Shown one piece after another: positions 1-5,761 of a stretch of 5,761 nt of DNA. The position numbers were made by a program, and so were the translations under genes. Source of the DNA: Planctomycetota bacterium (GTDB lineage: Bacteria > Planctomycetota > Phycisphaerae > Sedimentisphaerales > Anaerobacaceae); contig JAGLTN010000430.1 of the NCBI GenBank assembly GCA_023135255.1, positions 1 through 5,761 on the forward strand, in the 5' to 3' direction. A model generated the notes under the pieces. The model was not told the DNA's origin and made no database searches. It was given only the letters and a program-made list of their open reading frames with translations. The stretch's first letter is position 1, and the number at the start of each line of letters is the position of its first letter.

Positions 1-1563
1 TCGGCCATGGTATTTTTATGTCTGTTATCCGGCTGCAAAACCCCGGATGAATACAAACTTGAAGCTGATGAAGAAGTCTATAACATCATAGACGAAAAGT
101 GGGAAGACCGCTTCGGACAAAAAATAAACTACGTCATAAAAGACGCAAATAATCCCGACCCAGGAATCAAAGCTCACGATGTCGCAGAGATTCCCAATCC
201 GCTTTCCCTCGTCAAAGCTGTCGAAATAGCAACCGCAAATAACCGGAATTATCAGCAGCAAAAAGAACAGCTTTACCTCCGAGCACTCAGCCTGACCCTC
301 GAAAGACACGATTTCGCAATGCAATGGTTCGGCACAATAGATAACACTTACAGACACAACTCTTCCAATAAGACTCTAAGCACAGGCATGGCTGCAGGTT
401 TCAACCAGATGCTTGCTTCGGGCGCGGTTATTAGCACGAGAATTGCCCTCGACTGGACAAGATTACTCGTCGGCAGCCCGAATACATCCCTTACTTCAAT
501 ATTAACTGCTTCCATTACACAACCGTTGCTAAGAGGCGCAGGTAAAAAAATCGCACAAGAAAACCTCACCCAGGCAGAAAGAAACGTGCTCTACCAGATA
601 CGATCTTTCAACCGTTTCAGAAAAACATTTGTAGTATCTATCATAAATGACTATTACAAAATACTTCAGCAGGAAAACAGGGTTGCAAACGAAAAAAATA
701 ACTATGAAATGGTTTCTGATTCCCAGTTGCGTCTTCAAATGGAAGCAAAAGCAGGCATACGTGACAGCTTTGAGGTTGACCAGGCCGAGCAGAACAAACT
801 AAACGCCAAGGATAGGTATATTAGTCAACAGAGACAATTTGAACAGCTCCTTGATGAATTTAAGATAAGACTGACGATCTCAACTTCAACTGACATAGTG
901 CTTGATCCCAACGAACTTGAAGCTCTAAAAGCAGAAAAAGTCTCTGCCCCTGAGTACACTCTCCGAGATGCCATTGATACAAGCCTCGTAAATAGACTCG
1001 ATCTGGCAAACAACAAAGATAAAATTGACGATGCCGCAAGAAAGATTATCGTCGCTATAAACAACCTCGAAGCTGACCTTAATCTCACCGGAGGATTTGG
1101 CGCTGATTCACAATATAATGCAGATTTTGGTGAAATACGCTTTGGTGATGACAGCTATTTCGCAGGAATCGAAGCGGATTTGCCTTTCGATAGAAAATCC
1201 GAAAGAAATGCATATCGCGAGGCGATTATTGCTTTGGAACAATATCAACGTGACTACGAAAATGAAATGGACGAGGTAAAGCTGCAGGTCAGACAAGCTT
1301 ATCGAAAGCTGATCGAATCTGCTGAAAGTTATAAAATTCAACAGGTCAGTCTAAAGCTCGCGGAAAAACGTGTTGAGAGTACATCATTGCTACTCGATGC
1401 AGGAAGAGTACAAACAAGAGACTATCTTGATGCACAGAACGCTTTATTATTAGCTCAAAACGCATCAATAGCAGCATTGATAAATCATTCAATCGAAAAA
1501 TTAAACTTTTTCAGGGACATAGGTGTATTGCAAGTCAAACCGGATGGTATGTGGACAAAATAA
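1..1563 (+). CDS. TolC-family outer-membrane efflux lipoprotein (5' end outside window)
   Basis: Outer-membrane duct of a tripartite efflux pump. Numbering from the ATG at base 7, two outer-membrane-efflux repeats are visible. The first (about 62-300) opens with IPNPLSLVKAVEIA and holds the family motif QPLLRGAG at 172-179. The second (about 315-510) opens with TLRDAIDTSL and holds DLPFDRKSERNAYREA at 391. Both contain long Gln/Glu/Lys-rich helices typical of the periplasmic barrel. The protein ends in FFRDIGVLQVKPDGMW. A lipobox LSGC sits at residues 7-10 (Cys codon 34-36), so the mature N-terminus is probably a lipidated Cys; Lys follows it, consistent with outer-membrane sorting by the E. 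coli rule. Only nine hydrophobic residues with no positive charge precede the Cys, and the frame stays open to base 1, so the true start is very likely upstream. It is first in the visible operon, 19 bases before the adaptor. Family assignment is firm; substrate is unknown. Confidence 0.93.
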   Translation, partial: SAMVFLCLLSGCKTPDEYKLEADEEVYNIIDEKWEDRFGQKINYVIKDANNPDPGIKAHDVAEIPNPLSLVKAVEIATANNRNYQQQKEQLYLRALSLTLERHDFAMQWFGTIDNTYRHNSSNKTLSTGMAAGFNQMLASGAVISTRIALDWTRLLVGSPNTSLTSILTASITQPLLRGAGKKIAQENLTQAERNVLYQIRSFNRFRKTFVVSIINDYYKILQQENRVANEKNNYEMVSDSQLRLQMEAKAGIRDSFEVDQAEQNKLNAKDRYISQQRQFEQLLDEFKIRLTISTSTDIVLDPNELEALKAEKVSAPEYTLRDAIDTSLVNRLDLANNKDKIDDAARKIIVAINNLEADLNLTGGFGADSQYNADFGEIRFGDDSYFAGIEADLPFDRKSERNAYREAIIALEQYQRDYENEMDEVKLQVRQAYRKLIESAESYKIQQVSLKLAEKRVESTSLLLDAGRVQTRDYLDAQNALLLAQNASIAALINHSIEKLNFFRDIGVLQVKPDGMWTK

Positions 1564-1571
1564 TTATTTTC

Positions 1572-1575
1572 AGGA
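1572..1575 (+). promoter_or_regulatory. Ribosome binding site deciding the adaptor start
   Basis: AGGA lies 7 bases before the ATG at 1583. It supports that start over an in-frame ATG at 1523, which would add 20 residues, overlap the end of the upstream gene by 41 bases, and place extra polar residues before the membrane anchor. Confidence 0.6.
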
Positions 1576-1582
1576 TAAAATA

Positions 1583-3334
1583 ATGGCGAAAGATTTAAAC
1601 AAAAAACAGAATAAAACTAAAAGAAAAAAGTTATTACGTTGGATACTGATCTCAATAATTATTGCCTCAATAGGTGGTTACTTCTTATTTAAGAAAAGCT
1701 TAACTACAACTGCCTCTTCCGACGGCAGCTATATTACATATGTTGCAAAAAAAGGTGACCTTACTATCAGCGTAACTGAAAGCGGCGATATAAAAGCACT
1801 CAACTCTACAGACCTCAAATCTGAAGTTGAAGGTCGAACTACCATCATAAGCATTGTTGACGAAGGAACTGAAATAACTGAAGAAGATGTAAAAAACAAA
1901 ATGATACTCGTCGAACTCGATTCCGCTGATATCAAAGAAAGGCTTACTCAGCAGGAAATAACACATCTAAAAGCGGATGCTTCCCTCACCGAAGCAAAAG
2001 AATCTCTCGACATCCAAGTAAAACAAAACAGCAGTGATATTCAGGCCGGAGAACTGAATGTGAGATTTTCCTTGATGGATTTCCAGAAATACCTCGGTGA
2101 AACAATCGCGGATAAAATAGTTGAAAGCGGACAAAACATCCTTGAAGATCAGAGTGCTATTAAAAATATCCTTGATGACCCCAATCTTGGTGGTGAAGCT
2201 CTCCAAAGAATCAGGGACCTTGATGGCGATATATATCTTAAAGAGCAAAACCTTGAACTTGCAAAATCAACATATGACTGGACTATAAAACTTTTCGAAA
2301 AAGAATATATCTCACTAAATAAGAAAGAAGCCGACAGGCTTGACAAAGAACAAAAAAATATCTTACGTAACAAATCTATAACAGCAAAAAAGCTTTTTGT
2401 GGGTTACGAGTTCCCAAAAGAAGCTCAAAAACTCTATAGCGATTACATAGAATCAAAACGTGAACTCGACAGAACACTATCTCTCGCCAGATCGAAACTT
2501 GCGCAGGCACAGGCACAGCTGGGAAGCAATGAAGCTACATACAAACTTCAAAAAGAACGTCTCGAAAAACTAACACATCAATACGAAGCCTGCACCATAA
2601 TAGCGCCGGCGACGGGACAAGTCGTCTATTCGTCAAGTACAGACCGCTGGCTTCAACAACGCAGACCTATCGAAATAGGAGGTGAAGTCAGGGAAAGGCA
2701 AAAAATAATTTCTATACCGGACCCGACAGTAATGAAAATTGAAATAAAAGTACATGAAACATGGATTGACAAGATCGTACCTGGTCAAAAAACTTTAATT
2801 ACTATCGCTGCTTTTCCCGACGAAAAATTTACCGGAGAGGTTATAAAAAAGTCTCCACTTGCAGACCCGGAAAACTGGCTTAATCCTGACTTAAAAGTAT
2901 ATTCGACCGACATCAGAATTGATGGGGTAAACGAATCTCTAAAAACCGGTATGACTGGTAAAGTCGAAATTATAATAAAAGAACTAAAAAACGTGATTAG
3001 CGTACCTATTCAGGCTGTAATTAACCATCAAGGTCAAAAAATATGCTTCGTTCTTGAAAATGGCAAACCTGTTATGCGAAACGTTGAAACTGGTCAATTT
3101 AACGACAGCTTTGTTGAAATAACCAAAGAAGTACATGCCGGTGATGTTGTTATATTAAATCCGCCACGAATTTCTGAGTCTAAACTAACGACCGATGCAC
3201 AGGGGAAAAAACCAAAAAAAGCTAAAAGAAAACCAGACGAAGCCAAAGGAAGATCAGATAGAGCAGCAAGAAGACCAGACGAAGCCGAAGGAAGATCAAA
3301 CAGAGCAACAAGAAGGGGTAGACAGGAAAGATAA
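1583..3334 (+). CDS. HlyD/MacA-type periplasmic adaptor (membrane fusion protein)
   Basis: Periplasmic adaptor linking the inner-membrane MacB-like transporter to the TolC-like duct. From the ATG at 1583 it has 583 residues. A Lys/Arg-rich cytoplasmic start (3-19) is followed by one membrane helix (about 20-36). The first half-lipoyl domain is about 50-116. A very long, mostly helical hairpin spans about 117-336. The second lipoyl half is around CTIIAPATGQVVY (337-349). The beta-barrel starts near PDPTVMKIEIKVHE (379), LKTGMTGKVEI is at 453-463, and the membrane-proximal domain runs to about 540. E. coli MacA has about 370 residues; most of the extra length here is in the hairpin, including an added segment at about 174-217 with LDDPNLGGEALQ. 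The last 35 residues (549-583) are a basic, duplicated tail not expected in the family. There is no lipobox, so it is anchored by the helix. It sits 19 bases after the duct gene and 3 bases before the ATPase gene. Confidence 0.93.
   Translation: MAKDLNKKQNKTKRKKLLRWILISIIIASIGGYFLFKKSLTTTASSDGSYITYVAKKGDLTISVTESGDIKALNSTDLKSEVEGRTTIISIVDEGTEITEEDVKNKMILVELDSADIKERLTQQEITHLKADASLTEAKESLDIQVKQNSSDIQAGELNVRFSLMDFQKYLGETIADKIVESGQNILEDQSAIKNILDDPNLGGEALQRIRDLDGDIYLKEQNLELAKSTYDWTIKLFEKEYISLNKKEADRLDKEQKNILRNKSITAKKLFVGYEFPKEAQKLYSDYIESKRELDRTLSLARSKLAQAQAQLGSNEATYKLQKERLEKLTHQYEACTIIAPATGQVVYSSSTDRWLQQRRPIEIGGEVRERQKIISIPDPTVMKIEIKVHETWIDKIVPGQKTLITIAAFPDEKFTGEVIKKSPLADPENWLNPDLKVYSTDIRIDGVNESLKTGMTGKVEIIIKELKNVISVPIQAVINHQGQKICFVLENGKPVMRNVETGQFNDSFVEITKEVHAGDVVILNPPRISESKLTTDAQGKKPKKAKRKPDEAKGRSDRAARRPDEAEGRSNRATRRGRQER
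3227..3322 (+). repeat. Two-copy 42-base in-frame tandem repeat with a partial third copy
   Basis: Copies at 3227-3268 and 3269-3310 match at 37 of 42 bases by my count. A fragment of a third (AGAAGG, then GGTAGA) follows at 3311-3322. Each copy encodes 14 residues of the pattern R(K/R)PDEA(K/E)GRS(D/N)RA(A/T) at the adaptor C-terminus. The period is a multiple of three, so copy number can change without a frameshift. The differences include Lys/Arg, Lys/Glu, Asp/Asn and Ala/Thr changes, so this is an older duplication that has begun to diverge. Confidence 0.85.
3324..3327 (+). promoter_or_regulatory. Ribosome binding site of the ATPase gene
   Basis: AGGA, within a longer AGGAAAG, ends 10 bases before the ATG at 3338. 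It lies inside the last codons of the adaptor gene, so translation of the two genes is probably coupled. Confidence 0.5.
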
Positions 3335-3337
3335 TAA

Positions 3338-4024
3338 ATGCCCATCATTTCAATAAAAAATATGACTAAAACCTTCCAGATAGGAGATGTGCGATTAGAC
3401 GCCCTCAAGAACCTGGATCTTACCATCAACAAAGGTGAGTATATCACCATCATGGGGCCCAGTGGATCTGGAAAGTCAACTATGCTGAATCTCCTCGGCT
3501 GCCTCGACACTCCAACTAAAGGGCAGTATTTCTTAGACGGTCAGGATATAGCTACACTTGAAGACGACCTTCTCTCGAAAATAAGAGGTAAAAAAACAGG
3601 GTTCATTTTCCAGTCATACAACCTCATCGCTCAGTTGAATATCATAGAAAACATAGAAGTCCCTATGTACTACCAGGGAATGTCTGAAACACTAAGCAAA
3701 GAAAGAGCCGAAGAACTTGCTGAGATAGTAGGATTAAGTGATAGACTGAAACACAAACCTTCGGAACTTAGCGGCGGTCAACAACAGCGGGTTGCTATCG
3801 CAAGAGCACTCGCAAACGACCCTGTTGTATTACTCGCCGACGAACCTACTGGAAATCTCGACTCAAAAAGTGGGTATGAAATACTCGAAATACTTAACGA
3901 TCTCCATGAAAAAGGAAAAACCCTGATAGTAATAACCCATGATGACAGAATCGCAAAACTCTCAGAACGTACAATACATCTGCTTGATGGCAGAATTGAC
4001 AAAGAGGATAATAATAAAAGATAA
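3338..4024 (+). CDS. MacB/LolD-type ABC transporter ATP-binding protein
   Basis: Cytoplasmic ATPase that powers the permease encoded next to it. The 228 residues form one complete nucleotide-binding domain: Walker A GPSGSGKST (40-48), Q-loop Gln92 in FIFQSYNL, signature LSGGQ (144-148), Walker B VLLADE with catalytic Glu169, D-loop NLD (173-175) and switch His201 in VITHD. All catalytic elements are intact. The TFQIGDVRLDALKNLDL start and the QSYNLIAQLNIIENIEVPMYYQG stretch are typical of the MacB/LolD/FtsE group. E. coli MacB has this domain fused to the permease; here it is a separate protein, as in the YknY/YknZ arrangement of Bacillus. The gene starts 3 bases after the adaptor stop and ends 5 bases before the permease start. 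A LolCDE role is less likely because an adaptor and a duct are encoded in the same operon. Confidence 0.95.
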   Translation: MPIISIKNMTKTFQIGDVRLDALKNLDLTINKGEYITIMGPSGSGKSTMLNLLGCLDTPTKGQYFLDGQDIATLEDDLLSKIRGKKTGFIFQSYNLIAQLNIIENIEVPMYYQGMSETLSKERAEELAEIVGLSDRLKHKPSELSGGQQQRVAIARALANDPVVLLADEPTGNLDSKSGYEILEILNDLHEKGKTLIVITHDDRIAKLSERTIHLLDGRIDKEDNNKR

Positions 4025-4029
4025 CTAAT

Positions 4030-5322
4030 ATGCAGTGGTTTGGATTTAAAAGAACGATTAAGCTCGGCATTAAAAGCCTGTGGATGCACAGGTTAAGGTC
4101 TATACTTACAACTCTCGGCATCATTTTCGGAGTATGCTCAGTTATCGCCATGCTCGCTATTGGAGAAGGGGCAAGCAGACAAACGCAGGAAGCGATTGCA
4201 AGATTGGGCTCCAGCAATATCATTATCGAAACAGTAAAACCACCCCAAAAACAAACAGATTCGGGGTCAGGCAACACCGTAATAAGCTACGGTCTAACAT
4301 ACGCAGATGCTGAAGCTATAAGAAATTGTATACCAAATGTCGAAGTCGCAGTCCCTATCAGACAATTAGACCAGCAGGCAAGATATCTTAACCGAAAATT
4401 GCCCATAAAACTTATTGGAACCATACCGTGGTACACTGAAATCTCACCAATTTCAGTGATTCGAGGCAGATTCCTGACAAGCATCGATGTAGAATATAGA
4501 CTAAATGTTTGTGTCATCGATGAAAAAACAGCAAGGGACCTTTTTCTTTTTGATGACCCAATGGGACAGGACATAAAAATCTATGGAAGCTACTATCGGG
4601 TTATGGGAATATCTTCATCAACTATACAAAACAATCATTCGAATTCTTTTGGAGGTTCAAATTTTGAAACTTCCGATCAGGCAATAGGCTATGTCTATAT
4701 ACCCGTAAGCACAGCAAAAATCCGATTCACTGAATTTAAAGCCAGCTTTGATGGCGGAACATCAAGCAGAGAAAGAGTTGAGCTGCAAAAAATAACCATT
4801 AAAGTGCAATCAATGGAGCAGATAATACCTATCAGAAACGTTCTGCAAGCTCTGCTTGAAAATCGACACAAAGAAAAAGATTATAATATTATAGTCCCAT
4901 TAGAACTTTTAAAACAGGCTGCCCAATCAAAACGTATATTCAACATAGTCCTCGGCTCAATCGCTGCCATCTCGCTGCTGGTTGGAGGTATAGGGATTAT
5001 GAATATCATGCTTGCAAGTGTCAGCGAAAGAACAAGAGAAATAGGAATAAGACGCGCCCTCGGTGCTAAGAAAAAAGACATCATATTTCAGTTCCTTACT
5101 GAAACCGTCCTGCTGACCCTCATCGGAGGTTTGGTAGGAATTGCTGTTGGCGCACTGATACCATTTTTAGTAACTCGTTTCGGCAACATGCCTACCGTTA
5201 TAACAACATGGTCGATTCTGCTCTCTTTCGGAATATCCGGAGCAACCGGAATAACCTTCGGCCTCTACCCTGCCTGGAGGGCAGCAAACATGGACCCAAT
5301 TGAATCTCTAAGACATGAATAA
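4030..5322 (+). CDS. MacB/FtsX-type ABC transporter permease
   Basis: Inner-membrane half of a MacB-like mechanotransmission transporter, 430 residues. Membrane helix 1 is about 24-44 (ILTTLGIIFGVCSVIAMLAI). A large periplasmic domain fills about 50-300. Helices 2, 3 and 4 lie at about 303-328, 356-381 and 392-413. The cytoplasmic loop SERTREIGIRRALGAKKKDI (332-351) is the family's coupling segment to the ATPase, and the C-terminus YPAWRAANMDPIESLRHE is the usual FtsX-family ending. The periplasmic domain has a Ser/Asn-rich loop at about 195-217 just before GYVYIPVSTAKIRF. With the separate 228-residue ATPase, the combined length is close to that of fused MacB (about 650). No clear Shine-Dalgarno lies near the ATG (GAGG at 4004-4007 is 22 bases away), so translation may depend on coupling to the ATPase gene, whose stop is 5 bases upstream. 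Substrate is not deducible. Confidence 0.94.
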   Translation: MQWFGFKRTIKLGIKSLWMHRLRSILTTLGIIFGVCSVIAMLAIGEGASRQTQEAIARLGSSNIIIETVKPPQKQTDSGSGNTVISYGLTYADAEAIRNCIPNVEVAVPIRQLDQQARYLNRKLPIKLIGTIPWYTEISPISVIRGRFLTSIDVEYRLNVCVIDEKTARDLFLFDDPMGQDIKIYGSYYRVMGISSSTIQNNHSNSFGGSNFETSDQAIGYVYIPVSTAKIRFTEFKASFDGGTSSRERVELQKITIKVQSMEQIIPIRNVLQALLENRHKEKDYNIIVPLELLKQAAQSKRIFNIVLGSIAAISLLVGGIGIMNIMLASVSERTREIGIRRALGAKKKDIIFQFLTETVLLTLIGGLVGIAVGALIPFLVTRFGNMPTVITTWSILLSFGISGATGITFGLYPAWRAANMDPIESLRHE

Positions 5323-5324
5323 CT

Positions 5325-5381
5325 CCGCGGTCTTTTCACCAAGGACTCAAAAAAACGGAAATAAAACTAAAAGACCTCCGG
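5325..5381. terminator. Inverted repeat between convergent genes, possible bidirectional terminator
   Basis: GGTCTTTT (5329-5336) and AAAAGACC (5369-5376) are perfect 8-base inverted copies. They are extended by CCG (5325-5327) and CGG (5379-5381) across a small internal loop. The loop is long (32 bases) and neither side has a strong T-run directly after the stem; on the + strand only AAATATTTT follows. The position between two converging genes suggests a terminator role, but the call is weak. The right arm overlaps the stop codon and last codons of ptsI. Confidence 0.3.
5349..5380 (-). terminator. Weak candidate rho-independent terminator of ptsI
   Basis: Read on the - strand, CGGAGG (5380-5375) can pair with TTTCCG (5361-5356) around a 13-base loop, giving four Watson-Crick and two G-T pairs. 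Seven T follow directly (5355-5349). The stem is short and begins inside the ptsI coding end. It competes with the larger inverted repeat at 5325-5381, because both use bases 5375-5376. Confidence 0.3.
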
Positions 5382-5761
5382 AAATATTTTATGAGTAGCG
5401 TTACGCAGATAACTCGATATATGCCTTTCTGAGTGCATCGTCAGAACTTTCCTTGCGACTTTATTGCAATCATCCATCGTCACAGAACGGATTATCTGTT
5501 TGATCTCCGGAATCATTGGCTGAGCTATTGATATTTTCCTGACACCCATTCCAAGAAGCAGCATGATATATTCAGGCTCCGAAGCCATCTCCCCACAAAC
5601 ACTCAGATCTATCTGTGCCTGATACGCATCCTGAATAACTGTCCGGATAAGCCTCAACACCGCAGGGTCCACAGGTGAATAAAGCGTAGAAACAAGCTCA
5701 TTTCCTCTGTCAACTGCAAGTGTATATTGAGTAAGGTCATTTGTGCCTATACTGAAGAAAT
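5367..5761 (-). CDS. ptsI: PTS enzyme I (phosphoenolpyruvate-protein phosphotransferase), C-terminal part
   Basis: Cytoplasmic enzyme I takes phosphate from phosphoenolpyruvate and passes it to HPr, starting the sugar phosphotransferase relay. Only the last 130 residues are in the window; the gene runs off the right edge. The frame opens with FFSIGTNDLTQYTLAVDRGN, the classic PEP-utilising enzyme signature. VDPAVLRLI follows, then SVCGEMA with the conserved active-site Cys (codon 5597-5595, - strand), which acts as the general acid/base in the PEP domain. LLLGMGVRKISIA and IPEIKQIIRS match the normal end of the TIM barrel. About 75 residues follow the Cys, close to E. coli enzyme I. The phosphorylated His lies in the unseen N-terminal part. 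The gene converges on the efflux operon with a 44-base gap and is not part of it. Pyruvate phosphate dikinase and PEP synthase share the fold, but this spacing and ending fit enzyme I better. Confidence 0.93.
   Translation of the reverse strand, partial: FFSIGTNDLTQYTLAVDRGNELVSTLYSPVDPAVLRLIRTVIQDAYQAQIDLSVCGEMASEPEYIMLLLGMGVRKISIAQPMIPEIKQIIRSVTMDDCNKVARKVLTMHSERHISSYLRNATHKIFPEVF

Noticed and set aside
1523..1582. Upstream in-frame ATG as the adaptor start
   Set aside because: It would overlap the duct gene by 41 bases. The ATG at 1583 has AGGA 7 bases upstream and gives a normal basic n-region plus membrane helix.
3227..3322. CRISPR-like or regulatory DNA repeat
   Set aside because: There are only two and a bit copies with no spacers, the period is 42 bases (14 codons), and the changes keep the reading frame. 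It is a coding tandem duplication.
3094..3510. 138-codon open frame on the - strand across the adaptor/ATPase junction
   Set aside because: It lies opposite two well-supported genes, including the ATPase Walker A region. Its translation shows no recognisable domain and mirrors the repeat codons, so it is a shadow frame.
3894..4277. 127-codon open frame on the - strand across the ATPase/permease junction
   Set aside because: It is antisense to the conserved end of the ATPase and the start of the permease, with no family motif. It is explained by the codon use of the real genes.
3338..5322. LolCDE lipoprotein-sorting transporter
   Set aside because: The ATPase and permease resemble this group, but there is one permease rather than a LolC/LolE pair, and the operon includes an adaptor and a TolC-like duct, which fit MacAB-TolC.
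5367..5672. A short independent gene of 101 codons starting at GTG 5672 on the - strand
   Set aside because: The frame stays open to the window edge, and the 29 residues before that GTG are the conserved enzyme I signature. The GTG is an internal Val codon of ptsI.
1..5761. A previously undescribed multi-gene system
   Set aside because: All five genes belong to recognised families, and the four + strand genes form a standard tripartite efflux layout. Only details such as the adaptor tail and hairpin are unusual.

Overview
The window carries the main part of one operon for a tripartite, MacAB-TolC-type ABC efflux or secretion system on the + strand. The 3' end of a PTS enzyme I gene (ptsI) converges on it from the - strand. 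The DNA is fairly AT-rich (about 40% GC by eye) and coding is dense, with gaps of 3 to 44 bases. The TolC-type protein, adaptor with one N-terminal membrane helix, and lipobox require a Gram-negative (diderm) cell. Several traits match, from memory, adaptor and permease families common in Planctomycetota, perhaps the Phycisphaerae: an adaptor with a very long hairpin, a MacB split into two proteins, and a lipoprotein-type TolC ending in a 'FFRDIG.LQ...DGMW'-like tail. No database search was possible, so this lineage call is inference only.

Layout. Bases 1-1563 encode an outer-membrane TolC-family lipoprotein whose extreme N-terminus lies before the window. Bases 1583-3334 encode a 583-residue HlyD/MacA-type periplasmic adaptor with a short duplicated, strongly basic C-terminal tail. 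Bases 3338-4024 encode a complete MacB/LolD-type ATPase. Bases 4030-5322 encode a MacB/FtsX-type permease. A 44-base convergent spacer with inverted-repeat structure follows, and then the last 130 residues of ptsI on the - strand (5367-5761, open at the window edge).

How the genes work together. The ATPase and permease together equal one MacB half-transporter. ATP hydrolysis in the cytoplasm would move the permease's periplasmic domain, which pushes substrate through the adaptor into the TolC-like duct and out of the cell. The order duct-adaptor-ATPase-permease with tight spacing implies one transcript, and its promoter lies upstream of base 1. The substrate cannot be read from the sequence; macrolides, peptides, lipids and siderophores are all known for this superfamily.

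I see no RNA genes, mobile elements or CRISPR arrays, and no gene-free stretch over 300 bases. The genes belong to known families. The most unusual points are the basic, internally repeated tail on the adaptor, the extra segment in its hairpin, and the inverted repeat shared between the convergent gene ends.
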